From positions 62,001-126,000 of the forward strand of contig MU270105.1 in NCBI GenBank assembly GCA_021432635.1: a DNA stretch of 64,000 nucleotides. Direction: 5' to 3'. The notes beneath the pieces are model-generated. The model was not told the DNA's origin. It did not search any database and saw only the letters and a list, made by a program, of their open reading frames with translations. Source of the stretch: Thozetella sp. PMI_491 (Eukaryota; Ascomycota; Sordariomycetes; Chaetosphaeriales; Chaetosphaeriaceae). The position numbers and the translations under genes were made by a program. How positions within the stretch are numbered: the stretch's first letter is position 1; the number at the start of each line of letters is the position of its first letter. Positions 22,215 to 33,613 of the stretch are shown one piece after another.

Positions 22215-23889
22215 ATCCAGCCATAGATAGACGAGATGATGATTGCTTTTGCACCCTACTTTCTTGATGTTCTGATACAAAATGCCGGTGAGCAAGCAGG
22301 GGGCACCGGTGGATAAATCCAATTAGCGTGATAGAACGTGCCTGGAATGGCCATGCGCCAAGGCGGATAGAGACGAATATACCATATCAACCATGAACAT
22401 GCCTCCATTTCCGCTGCGTTATCGCGATAGCCCAAGGTCCTTGATCAGCACCTGGTCCTCATTCTCCATCCTGAGTGATGCGCCACTAAATTTCCTGCTT
22501 CTGCCTGAAAGAACGCTCAGGGGAGCCAAGGTTCGGCGATATGCTCCTACCAAGTCTAGACTAGCAAGTGCCGAGAAGTGCATCACTCACTTATCCAGTT
22601 GTCGTAGGACCGTAATTCTCTCACCAAGTACTAGTGTAGGATCAGGAAGAGGGGGGTTCGATATCGTCACTGCCAGCTCATCTACCCCTCGGGTAGAGTT
22701 GCTAGCGGTTCTGTGTGACACAAATTCTTTGACTGACGGCTCCGACCCCCTCTCGGATCAGCTGCCCCGGCTACACTGCATATGTGCCCTAACGTGTGGG
22801 TGGGCGGCGGTGCATTGCTCTGTTGCATCTAGCGTCGAGACCCTGAAAATGCGCCTCTGTGCTCACGGCCTCGAGTCGCGGCGCGAGGATTGGGCACGCC
22901 GGTTGCGAGAGCGGCGGGCCGCTGGCACCGGTTTTTGAGCTACTGGACTCCGAAAAAAACGACCGCACCGGGACGTTTGCCATTCTTTGGAGCGCAACAG
23001 GGAAGTTTCTCCGCCGGAGAAGATGCCCTGTTGCAGCTTTTACGGGCCTCAAAGTGGATCCTAGTGACCTTGTGACCCACAGCTAAGAGCATCGGAACCA
23101 CTTAATAAGGTCATGGGACCACGGCTCTAGCGTTTTGGGCAGGGCCGCGAGAGCCAAGAGCTCCCACGGAGAAGCGGAATCAACCAGCTATACAGGCCTC
23201 GCGGCAACATGTTACGTGAACAGATGGATGAAACGTGGGGTGTCTGGTCGCTTACAGGAAATCCTCCTAGCAGGCTTGTAAGATCCGGGCGGCCAGCTAG
23301 AGGCACCTCTTTGGTAAGAGCTAACTCGTACAAGCTTAGAAAACAACTGAAGAATACCTGGGAGGAGAGGGCATACGGAAATCAACTGGGAGCTTCATTG
23401 GACGGTAAGCCAGAAAAAAAATTAGGGGAGAGATTCGAAGCGAATGAAGAGCAATATGCCCCCAAATTCGACATCCGTGGGTTTCCCGACCCCGATAGAC
23501 CTCCCTCCTCGTTCGGAAATTTGGAAATGAGTCAGGGCCAAACTAGACCCTCTGGCATGAACCCAGCCATCACCAGCCAACGGCCAGCCGGAACATGCGT
23601 GGTATTTCCAATCCTTCATCGAACGTTGGACGAAACTACTATGATTAGCTTCCAAGAGACCTCAGCACTGAATCTAGCCTAGTCAGGGCCAGGCTAAGGC
23701 GGCTACGATGCGCCCTCTCCTCTCAACGGGGAAATAAAGGTTAAAGTTTCAACCGGGGAACGTACGATATGACTGATCGAGCTAAAATAGATCGCTAGAC
23801 AACCGGCGCGGCCGAGGCCCGGGCCAACCGGGGTCAACACCAGTCAGCGTCTGGGGATTACGAGGGCTCAGTTACCCCGGTTTGGACGC

Positions 23890-24225
23890 TTACAGCGTGT
23901 CGTCGGCGGCAGCTGGGGACCCAGGGAATCCAGGGAGTAGGCTATTGGCATCGGCCTCTGCTTCGGGCCGGGGGTATTCGAGATCGGGAATTGGAGCGAT
24001 CTCCTTGGTCTGCTTACCGAGGTGGCGATGGAGCTCCCCCCGCGCAACCCGCGACACGTCCCCCCACAGTCCTGCCACCTTGATGGGGGAATTATCCCTC
24101 GTCCCCACCCCCAGATTTCGCTTAGACCTATCTACCGGGATAGACGGTATGCTCGTAACTCCAAATAAAAATAAATCTCGTGATGAACTGGTCTTAAACG
24201 CGCAATCCAACCCCCCCAGGGGCAT
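23890..24225 (-). pseudogene. Possible orphan 3' coding fragment, unidentified
   Basis: The minus strand at about 23890-24080 reads with codon choice typical of real genes in this window, ending DLEYPRPEAEADANSLLPG and then SPAAADDTL-stop. Upstream of about 24100 the coding character fades (AT-rich, different codon use), and no matching exons were found. I do not recognise the family. It could be the remnant of a gene whose 5' part was lost, or a chance open frame. Treat as tentative. Confidence 0.25.
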
Positions 24226-24688
24226 GCTTCTTGCGCTATGGGATTATCTACCACACAGCATGGCCTCCGCCTATGACAAGGTTAGGCCCCGGTCATTAAG
24301 CTACTCGTTCTTGCTCAGCGAGAGTGACGCCTGGCCCTGAATCCTCTCGCTTCAGCCAGTCGCTTACCATGCTCTTAGTCCTTCCCGCCTCCCTCAGCCC
24401 GAGGGCGTATTCAAAATGCGTGAGGATCATTCAGCGTGGGGCTATAGATCGGGTCGACGTTCTGTCTTAGACCAGCAGTAATCGAGTGAGAAGAGGTATG
24501 TTATGCTTCCTGAGCTGGGCAACGTCCTGCGGCAGAGGTCTTACACGGTTCGGAACAAGAGATTATTTGTATTAAGGGAGACTCTAGCCATCGGAGTCTA
24601 ATGCGGTATTGCACTAGGCTTCGGGGTAAAAAAGCAAAAAAGAATTCCCCTCGCCCTCTTCTCCTTTGGTGGTTGGATTTGCTGAGGC

Positions 24689-24860
24689 TTTTTTTTTTTT
24701 TTTTTTTTTTTTTTTCAGGGGAGAATTGAACGAGGGGGTTCCGAAAAACTTCCTTAGGCAAGTAGGTTTTTCTCAACGGCTCCTCTGGCGCTTTGGGGGT
24801 CGAGGATCTGGCATTGTGATCGAGGGTTGACCTATACCGCTCGGCCACGCGGACTAGTGC
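24689..24860 (-). mobile_element. SINE-like candidate: tRNA-like A/B boxes with poly(A) tail
   Basis: Read on the minus strand, an A-box-like TGGCCGAGCGG (24847-24837) is followed about 105 bases later by a B-box-like GTTCAATTC (24731-24723). Some 7 bases after that comes a run of 27 A (T in the given strand, 24715-24689). That order, Pol III internal promoter then A tail, is the layout of a tRNA-derived short retroposon. The T and acceptor stems do not pair as in a functional tRNA, so I do not call a tRNA gene. No clear target-site duplication was found. Confidence 0.3.
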
Positions 24861-25130
24861 TCTCGCATTCGCCCATGCCCCGGTTGAGAGAAAAGCGGCC
24901 AGAGCTTGATAGATAAACCTGTCTCTTTTTCACATGTCGCTCAGGAGCGAAGGCGATGTCTTCAATATGGGCTGTGGATAAGAAAAAGCATATGTACAAC
25001 GCCGTAAATTACTTTAACCAGTGAGAATCTTCTAATTCCTTCCTACAAAATCCACGAAAGCTCTCCCTTCTACAACAGCTGCCGGTTCACTCCAGCCTCT
25101 AGCCCTCTAATGACTGGTAAGAGCTGGTGA

Positions 25131-26512
25131 TCAGCCCAGGGTCTTCAGAATGAAGTCAACCTCCTCGTCAGCTGCCTCGATAGCATGCTCCGGCGCAAAT
25201 TGGGGCTTCCAGCCAACTGCCTTCCCGTGTTCGGCCGTGAAGGTGCACCTGCCGGAAGAGAAATTAGCTCCGGATCTCTATATGCTTGGGGGATGTCTGC
25301 CACTTACATTCCGCCGACTAGGGAGGGCACGAAATCTACGGGGTAGCCGAAGGCCGGAGCCACTTTCTCCAGGTCCTCCTGGCTGGCCCGTTTCATTGTC
25401 TCATCCTCAATGGCGCCACGCTTCTTGAGCGCCACGGCCATCGCTGCGTAGAGATCATCCCAGGCGACGCTCCCGGATGAGGCTAAGAAGTATCCGTTCT
25501 TTCCATGTCCGACTTCTTGGCCGGAGAGGAAGGCGCGCAAGAGGTCGAGATAGAGGTTCGTGTTATCAATGATATGGCACACGGGCCACGTCTGTAGTCG
25601 GGATGGCTGTGTTAGAGTCGGCAGTCCTGCCAAGTTGGGTGTTGGGATCTCGGGATCATGCACATACCGGACGGCCATCGTCCACCTTCATAACCCGTCC
25701 AAGCGCCTTGGCAGCCTTCACAATGGCCACGGTTTGGATCGAGATCTTGTTGCCGAAGCCTTCGCCCTTACCATCTGGAATAGTGTGAGCCGTGGGGAGC
25801 TGAGACGGAGATTGAACTACTGTAGATTATACGAACACACGATGCATGGGGCAAAGACATAAGTCCGGACACCCCGTTTCTCGCCTTCCTCGGCAACCAA
25901 GGTATTGGTTGCCACGCCCTGTAATTCATCAAATTTTAGCAGAAGTAATTTGTTTTTATCGCAAAGACAGCGCGGTTCTACTTACTGCAAGGTAGAATCG
26001 GTGACCATATGTAGTCGAGTGGATCTGGGCTTTGTGGATCTCGTGCAACTCGGGGTCGTTATCGAGTAACAGTCGGTCTGTGGGAGCGCCCGCGAGGCTG
26101 GAAAAGAGCTTGGCACCTGTGGTCTAAGTCCTATCGCGTAAGTATCTGTACCATGCACTCCGAGACAACTGGGCTGGCTCACAAACAAGAAGTGCACTTC
26201 GCTCCCCGTGTCGTTCTTAACTTGCTCCAGGGCCTTGATGAAATATACCGGCGGCTCGGGGGTCACGGCATCGACGAGGTAGTACACGATGGTGATCTTG
26301 TTGGACACAACGCTCTCTCGCACAGCCGTTTCGTCGTCAGTCTTGAAGACTAGCGGCTCGGCGCCGTACTGCCGGACCGCTTCGGCCTGCGCATCGGTGC
26401 GGACCAGGGCAAACAGCTTGTCGTACGGCGGGAGGCCGGCGTCGGACAGCCTGGCGAGTAGGCTACCGCCCAGGTAGCCAGACCCGCCCGTGATGAGAAT
26501 TCTGTGAGCCAT
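25131..26512 (-). CDS. NAD-dependent epimerase/dehydratase family protein (atypical extended SDR)
   Basis: A predicted NAD(P)-binding protein of about 352 residues. Minus-strand exons are 26512-26183, 26123-25986, 25918-25837, 25774-25668, 25591-25308 and 25248-25131; the five introns are 58-76 bp and keep phase. The Rossmann start is ILITGGSGYLGG (residues 5-16). YVFAPCIVYGKGEGFGN (about 173-189) is the familiar mid-protein block of fungal epimerase-like SDRs. The C-terminal half has HIIDNTNLYLDLL and FGYPVDFVPSL. I do not see the catalytic YxxxK of classical SDRs, so it may be a binding or regulatory member, or use another catalytic residue. I chose the ATG at 26512 over upstream non-ATG starts. 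Substrate unknown. Confidence 0.85.
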
Positions 26513-27356
26513 CGTGGTGGATTGTAATTCTTCGAGATGAGATGCCGCCTGTGTTGGACTTTTTACCAAGCATGAACCTTGCCGGCTTCTTGAGGCTTTA
26601 TATAGCTTGGGTTGTCTATACCTTCGCAGCGGCCTATGCTTGTGCTACGTTTCGATGGGCGGGGCTGTGGAGAGTTGCTTTGAAATTCGCGTGTTGACAC
26701 TCAATCGGGGAGGGCGGGACGCCTGTTCAACCGACGGCGTCGGGGCTCCGGCGAGGGGGGCCGGCGGCGGGGAAGCTAAGACGGAGGGGCCACCACCCCG
26801 AGTCCCTCAGTTAATTGGGCTACAGACGGGACTTGGCGTCTCGCTTCGCTACGAGGCGTCGAGGTCGTCTTGATTGCAGTCACCAACGCGAATCGACACA
26901 TTACGACGCCTTAAGAGGGGAGGGGCGAAAGAGGGACCGCACGCATAAATACCCTGTGACCAACCGCCCGTCTCCTCTTCTAAAACCCCGAGCCCGTTCC
27001 TGAGGTTAGGTTGTTAGAGATGCGCAGACCCGCCTGGACTATAGTTATCCCGTCACGTGTGCTGAGTTATATAGTCTTTGTCATCTTCGCGTTTCGACTC
27101 TAGAGAAACACCACAGATAACAGAGCAATCCCCATCAGGACATGGCCAGCCCCGCTGGATCACAAAGCATGTTGCCGCCGGCAGCACGGGCTCACAGTCT
27201 CTCCACATCCGGTGGCACCTATTAGCCCGACCTGGCCACAAGCGAAGAATCCGGCGCCCGGGTACCGAAATACGGCAAGACTGGCAAAAGACTGTTCGTA
27301 TATTGCTCGAAAACAGTTAATTGCGTCGCTTCTTACGTAGCTGCCATTAAGCTAAG
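26513..27356. other. Intergenic region
   Basis: About 840 bp between the SDR start and the 3' end of the rhodopsin-domain gene. Apart from the TATA element near 26600 nothing was recognised. Confidence 0.5.
26596..26605 (-). promoter_or_regulatory. TATA box of the SDR gene
   Basis: On the minus strand this reads TATATAAAG, about 85-95 bp upstream of the ATG at 26512. Spacing and sequence fit a core promoter. Confidence 0.55.
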
Positions 27357-28715
27357 CTACCTAGGCTGGAATTCCTGCTTGATTACAGTGGTTGCCCTTA
27401 TTCCCATATACGGCTCCGTTTGTAGTGCACTCATATTAGATGCCTGGGAACCCGGCCCGGCACCAATGACAGTCTCATTCTCTCCCCGCCTCGCCACGGT
27501 CGCCTTGTACTCCTCCATGTGCGCGTCTCGGGGCGACCCGCTGTCAAGCGACTGCAGCCCGATCTCGGCATCTTGATAGAGCACGTCGGTACTGTCGCTC
27601 TCCTTGAGGGTTGGGCGGCGACGAGTGCTGGCCGTCGTGCCGCCCCAGGTTAGCTGCCGTCCGTCGGAGATGTAGTTCTGGGGGACATCGCTGTTGGTGA
27701 CCAGGAACCGCGGGAAGAACCTGGCAAGCAACGGGCGCAGAGTCGGGAGACATGCGGCGATGATGGAGATGGTGAGCTCGATCAGCGACCAGAGGGCCGC
27801 GCCGGTGTTGTCCCATGACGAATCCGTCGCTGTCGCCGCCGCCGTGAGAGTGGATAGGCGAACAATCGAGATGACGCATGTACTATGGGTCTAGGTTAGA
27901 AGGTGCCCGGTGTTCGGGTCGGCACCCAGAGGAGCGCTCACAGCAGTCCCAGACAGAGGATGAGTGCAATCATAATCTTCTGCTTTAAGGGCAGGGCTAG
28001 ATGCCGTATGGCCGGCATCGGCAGCACAAAGATGGCAAAGTCGGCTACCATGTTGATGCAGGCCGGGGCGAAAAAGGCTGGCAAGAAGTCCACGCAGCGG
28101 CCCGGCACGCGGTCGTCCCACAGTTTCTGGATGGGAAGACAGATCATGGCCAGGCCGACTACGACCGAGATCCCCCAGGCGATGAGCATCACCAATGCCG
28201 TCAGAGTCGCCCGCCGCATCCCCTCCCCGACGAAGATACGGCGGTACATGAGAACAATAGATATCTTAACCGTGACCAGGCCGGCATTGTAGAGGAGTAT
28301 GCTGGCATAAAAGGACTGCATGTACGGTGCCAAGTTGGGGATCGTCCATATGTGGCGGCCGAGGCCGAAGTGCTGCTCTACAAGGCAGAAGGCCGAGTTA
28401 GTGCGTCCTCCGGGCACGGAGGCCGATTTCGCTTGGACTCACCTAGACCGATCGCTACGATGGCACCCAAGGCAAGGACCTGTATCCCGACTTAGAAGCT
28501 GCCATACAAGAGCGACTAGACGCGCGCTCGCTCACCTGAGCCACCACCACCATCCAGTCGTCAGCACCGAATGCCTTGGTGACCCACGCGCGGGACACCA
28601 CACGGCAAGCCACCAGCGCCGTCGTCAGCGCCGCGCATGTGGCGAGGACGGCGATGATCTCGGGCACGCGGGAGTCCCCATCCCGGCTGTGATCAACCTC
28701 GGGCAGGGCCGCCAT
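27357..28715 (-). CDS. SAT4/PTH11-type rhodopsin-domain membrane protein
   Basis: A predicted seven-helix plasma-membrane protein of about 392 residues from the fungal rhodopsin-domain family (PTH11-like), often discussed as GPCR-like sensors. Minus-strand exons are 28715-28536, 28479-28443, 28377-27942 and 27882-27357. Exon 2 has only 37 bases. Helix 1 is IIAVLATCAALTTALVACR, followed by the family block FGADDWMVVVAQ. GLGRHIW comes after helix 2. Further blocks are YNAGLVTVKISIVLMYRRIF, CVDFLPAFFAPACINMVADF and LALPLKQKIMIALILCLGLL. The last helix ends ACLPTLRPLL. The cytosolic tail is about 120 residues, Ser/Thr/Glu-rich, with GSGS-like potential phosphosites. No CFEM domain precedes the helices. 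Confidence 0.88.
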
Positions 28716-30007
28716 ATCCCGACGCCTCTTGACAGCGCCCAAGGGCGGTCCGAGGGAGGAGCGAAAAAGAAAATTTTGAGCAGCAAAAGAAAGCTGTCAG
28801 ATCAAAGAGCACGGGTCCATGTCGAGAGTGCAGGCCAACGGCCGGCGACCCGCTGTATTTGAGACCCTGGCCCAGGCCTGTGCACCGCACCACCAGATCT
28901 CGCCCGCACGGCGAGACGGCATGGGACACGCACGCCGGGCCCGAGATGGACCTTTCTCCCCTGGGCTTGAACCTTCTTCCCCGGGCCTGAATGCAGCGCG
29001 TTGGGAGCGGCGCACGCGAACTAACGCCCTGTGCAGGCGTAGGCGAGGGGTGTCTAAGCTACACACTTTGGAGCTCCCGGGAGATTTACCCGACCCTTGT
29101 CTGCCACGCCTCGCCAGGATGGGATGGCCTGGTGCCAAGGAAGGTTAAGGGCCTGCATTAAGCTTCACACCCCTGCAGGCCTACCTCTCGGGACCTCCAG
29201 GACCGGCAGTGGGTTCAAGACAAGACGAACTATCTCCCCAACTGTTGCCAGTCCCTGTTCTCCAGCGCACCAAACCTGCCTTAGCTCGGCGAAACCAACG
29301 AGGCCCGCTAGGTGCATAGCTCTTCCACTAGTCCTCTTTGCCATCTTCCTATTCCCAAGTCGACACACGAGCTGAGAGCTAAGGTAGAAAAAGAGTGTGC
29401 CACGCGGAGCCATTGAGTTGAACACGGAAGAACGCAAACGAAGATGAGGGAGGCGCAGCGTCAATCTCACCTGGCCCAGACTGGCAGGGCAGTTTTCTCA
29501 CCCCGAAGCAGAGATAGGCAACCCACCTACCACACCACCCATCAATAATTAATCACGAGCCGTGTCTCGGTGGTGCGTGCCATGTGGCCAACTCTTTTTA
29601 GCCTGGAGGTAGGACGTAGGGGTGGCAGTCGATCTGCGGCACTAACACATTGACCGCCGTCCCGAATGGCCCCAGGGCAGGTAAGCAAGCTAAGTGGCCG
29701 GGGAGCTCTGCAATGCCACACGAAGCTGCTGCACCCTGCACAAGGAGATGCTCGGATGCATGCATGCGCTGCCCGTTAGTGGCGCGCCAGTGTCGCATCT
29801 AGACAGGCGATACAAGAGAAAGGGCAACATTGCAGCATCGCTCGACCGTAAATGCAGCGCTTTCTTTTCGATTCTAAGGCATAAGTGGAATAATACACGT
29901 AGTCTACAGTCACATGCGGGGGCGGCAATGGCGAACTGAATGCCGGCCGACCCGTGAGCCCGCGAGCGGATCGTACATACCATGAGGGGGAGGCGGTCCC
30001 AGCCACT
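28716..30007. other. Intergenic region
   Basis: About 1.3 kb between the rhodopsin-domain gene start and the UvdE gene 3' end. A short imperfect repeat (CCTGGGCTTGAA / CCGGGCCTGAA) lies near 28960-28992. No supportable gene. Confidence 0.5.
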
Positions 30008-32153
30008 TCAGTTGTCATCGGCCACACCTTTCATCACGGCCCTCTTTCTGGGCTTCAGCCAAACCTCCATCCCGGGCGGCCAGTACACCCGATTCTCCGG
30101 GCCGCCCATCCCGAAATCTTCGGCAGAGACCCCGGGAGTCGTGCCGGCCGCTTCCTTGGCTCCCACGCCCCTTTCCTTGTCAGGTCTATCCCCGGGTTGC
30201 TTTCGCTTTTTCGCTCCTGCTTTCTCGCTGAACTGCGCCGCTATTTCTGACAGCGGCTTCGGCCAGCCTTGGTCCTCTCTGTGGTAGGGGATCACATCGT
30301 TTATTTTCTCGAAACCGGGTAGCTTGAAGGTTCGCATGAGTTCAAACACGGCCTGCTCCTTGTCCTTGGCCTCGATCATGAGGTCCATATTTGGGGGGCA
30401 CGGCGGTAGCGTCACGACACGGGGGCTGTGCTTCCTACGGTCGCGCGGCGTGACGGCACCGGCACACGGCTCGCTGTAGTGCATCTTCTGGGTGATGCTC
30501 TTGCGCGTCCAAGTCGCTGCGATGCGTTCCATGATGGCTGGCTGGCTGATGTCAAAGGTCCCCTCTCGGATCTGCGTACTATCAAAGACGATGTTGTTGT
30601 GATGAAAATCAAGAACAAGCGGGATGTTTAGCTCTTCGCACACTGGGAGCAGATCGTGCACGCTCCAAGAGACGTCATCGTTCTCGAGCACGAGACGAGC
30701 CTTGATGGAAGGAGAGAGGAGGCTGGTGTAGTTCCTCCGGAAGCGGTCTAACGCCGCAGCCTTGTCGCCGTAGACGCCACCCATGTGGATGATCATTACT
30801 GCATCTCGGTCCTGCTGCTTTGGTAGCTGAAGGAGGGTGAGGAGCTCGTCGTGGTACTCGAGGTCGCGTACCGCCGCCTCGACCACTTCGTTACGAGGTG
30901 AACCGAGCTGGGTGAACTGGGGTGCGCATCAGTCGCGGCCATGGATAGTTGATGCAGAGGCCGAGACTGGCGGGGGCTGAGAAGACAGGAGGGAATTAGG
31001 GGATTGGGGGGGGGGCCGAAGAGAAAGACAACGACGAAGGGAACGCCAACCAACCTGTCCAGGGTGCATGGTCAGCCGATGACCAAGCTCGGCAGCGACC
31101 TTCCCTGCCTCGCGGAGCACGTCAGCGGCGAAAGGAGCGAGCTTATAACCGTGCTCTTGGTGGCTCGCGAAGGGAAACATCTCGGAGCTAAGCCGCATGA
31201 AACGGATGCCGTACTTGTCGTTCCAGCGAAGCATCTTGACGATGTCACTCGCGTTCGCCAGGCCAAGCTCCTGTAGGAACTTGAACCCTAGGCTCTTGTC
31301 GGCCTTAGCTGTCTTGTCCGGCCGGTTCTTGACGGAATGCTCCGGCTTGGTCGGGTCGAGGAGCGGATGCTGATGGTCTATGATGCTTGAAAGACGGCAG
31401 GTCCGGGAGCAGAACACCGGGGGCTCCGCGTTGCGGAGATAGGTGTTCAGACAGGCCTGGTCAAAGGGGTTAGCCAGAGGTCTCGGCCTCACCATCGCCT
31501 TGGCCATCTGCGCTCACGTAACCCATACGGCCGGTCCAGGGGAGAGGGAGATAATCGCTGTTGACGGGCGGTGGGCGGGCTCCCCGGTCCGCTGGCTCGA
31601 TGGCGCCGTCACCACCCTTACTCTTGCTACTGCCTCTGTCGTCTGGCTGGATAGCCCGGAGCTGGGTTACAGCGCTGTCTAGGGCGGCAGAAGCAGTAGT
31701 AGAAAGTTTGGGCTTGAAGGCGGCCTCCTCGGCCCGGTCCGGTGCGACCCTGGAGACATCACTCTCCTCCACCTTTGCTTTCTGCCGCTTGGTGGCGCGC
31801 ACCAGGCGGCGCTCCATCTGAGCGAGGCCTGCGATAGCAGACTGAACTCCCTCCCTCGCCATCTGCTCGTTTTCTTCGACTTCCTTGCTATCGGAGCTCT
31901 CTCCGGAGCTCTCCTTGGGGCCCAAAAGCCCGATGCCTTGTCCTTGGATATGGCGAGTCGTGTGGGTATCAGTTTTCCCACTGTCTTTCTGCTGGGTGTC
32001 GGCCTTTGCAGCGTCTTTGTCTCCGCCATACGCGGTAACCCGGCGGGTAGAGCGTCGTACCTTGAGCTCGAGGTGATCTGAGGTAGGCTTAACCTCAATG
32101 TGGGTGACCTCGCTTGAGATGGATGACTTGCGCTTGCGCGGCATGGTGGGCAT
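30008..32153 (-). CDS. mus-18: UV-damage endonuclease UvdE (UVDE, Mus-18 type)
   Basis: A nuclear/mitochondrial repair nuclease that nicks 5' of UV photoproducts, starting the alternative excision pathway. It has about 648 residues. Minus-strand exons are 32153-31518, 31456-31055 and 30916-30008. The non-conserved N-terminus (1-200) is basic and acidic, with a nuclear-signal-like MPRKRKSS. The TIM-barrel domain opens at LPWTGRMGYACLNTYLRN. It carries the family blocks RLSSEMFPFASH, TMHPGQFTQLGSPRNEV, IHMGGVYGDKAA, RLVLENDD, LVLDFHHN and KMHYSEPC, which supply the His/Glu/Asp metal ligands of the family. The tail has a KKRKQPGDR basic stretch and GPENRVYWPPGMEVWLKP. The ATG could be 32153 or 32144. 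Gene structure and motifs look intact. Confidence 0.95.
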
Positions 32154-33613
32154 GGACGACGCGGGGAAGGCCGAGATCAATGATGATGATATGATGCCCC
32201 GTTGGTTGGTGGCACACGGCGCGGGGCGGATCAAAGACTCCTGGTGGGATCTGCTGGAAAGAGTGCACAATCCAGTACACTATAGCGCGGGGAGCGACCG
32301 ACGGCGAACGTCAGAGGCCGGAAGAAGGGCGTCTGACGGGGCAGTAGTAAAGACGGAAGGGATCTCTTCCACAGACGGCATGTGCGCCTCCTTGGCGTGG
32401 ACGCGGTGGGTGTGATGCGTGCAGGCACACGAGGCGGAGTGATGCTTCGGGTGGCGATTGGGTCGTGTCGTCGCGGGAGGTCAAGGTTTGCGGACATGAC
32501 AGGATCGGAGGTAATGGAGAGGGTTGGTTCGGGGAGGAGCTGGAGAAGATCGAGCTATCGAGCTCGCATCGACGGCGGGATTGACCGGCACCTTCGCCTA
32601 GGATTGGCTCATTGCGACCAAGACGGCAACGGTCGTCATGGACCTGGGTTTCCGGGTCTTTCTAAACTCTCGCCAGTGGGAAACACAGCCAAACCAGCTA
32701 CGCTTGCAAGGCTTGGGTACGCGGCTGGCTGCAAGCCGGTTCGGGGCGTCGGGGCGTCGGGGACGGCGCCGCCAATAAAAGGCAGCGAGAGAACCCAATC
32801 AGGATGTTTGGGCGCGGCTTTGGGGGACCCCTACACATGGAATGGCCCCACAGGACGTCGCGATCTCTACATTATAGCAACGATCGCTCGATCGGGGTGT
32901 CCGCAGATCAAGGGAAAGGGCGAGCGTCAACGTTGAGCAAGGGAAAGCCCCACCAATCACGGGAAGGTACCTGCCAATCGATGAAGTCATCGCTGTCTCC
33001 ACCCCACGCCTCATGACGCAGAATGCTGGACAGCAAACCATCTCGTCGGTATTGTATTCCCTCTTTTCCCAGGGCTAGAACATTTAGGTGCGAGAGCCGG
33101 CCGGAACAGGGCTTGGAGTTGCTCGCGTGGGCCCATCCACCGCTGCAGGGGTGTACGGAGCGCCTCCAAGACAGTCTTGCATCCCTCATTGCTACGGAAC
33201 AAGGATCTGCAGAAAGGGAAAAAGTGAGATGCGTCGTCATAAAACCATGGGCTATGTCTGGCCAGCCAGCGCATACAGACTGGATGATCGAGATGCATGG
33301 TGACCGATGTGGCCGCCCCTGGGCTACCTTACATCATCACGCAGCCACCCCGGAAGTGAAAGCAACACTGAACTAGGCTTAACCAGCACAGACGACAGGT
33401 ACGTACCGTAGCGTCGCATCAGCCTCGCTATCTCGCTTGATCTCGTGCCAGGGGAGTGGCCAAGAGGAAAGAAAGAGTGGGAAGAATAAAGTGGGAAAGC
33501 TGGAAGCGCTCGAGACGCTGCACACAAGAAAAAGCACCGGAGCCTCCCCCCCCCCTCTCCATCGGAAACTTGCAAGCGATCACATATTGACTTCCATTAA
33601 GCCAATGAGAATA
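32154..33613. other. Intergenic region
   Basis: About 1.46 kb upstream of the UvdE gene and downstream of the P450 gene. No supportable coding region; the short frames present have no family resemblance. Confidence 0.5.

Larger units (their letters stand above)
22215..25130. other. Gene-poor intergenic region
   Basis: About 2.9 kb without a firm gene. An ATG-started frame at 23209-23682 (157 codons) has no family resemblance. On the minus strand at 23890-24225 there is a C-terminus-like coding stretch. A tRNA-like promoter pair and a 27-base T run lie at 24689-24860. The region could be a graveyard of small insertions. Confidence 0.5.

Noticed and set aside
24716-24860. Functional tRNA-Ser/Leu gene
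   Set aside because: Acceptor and T stems do not pair; kept only as a SINE-like candidate.
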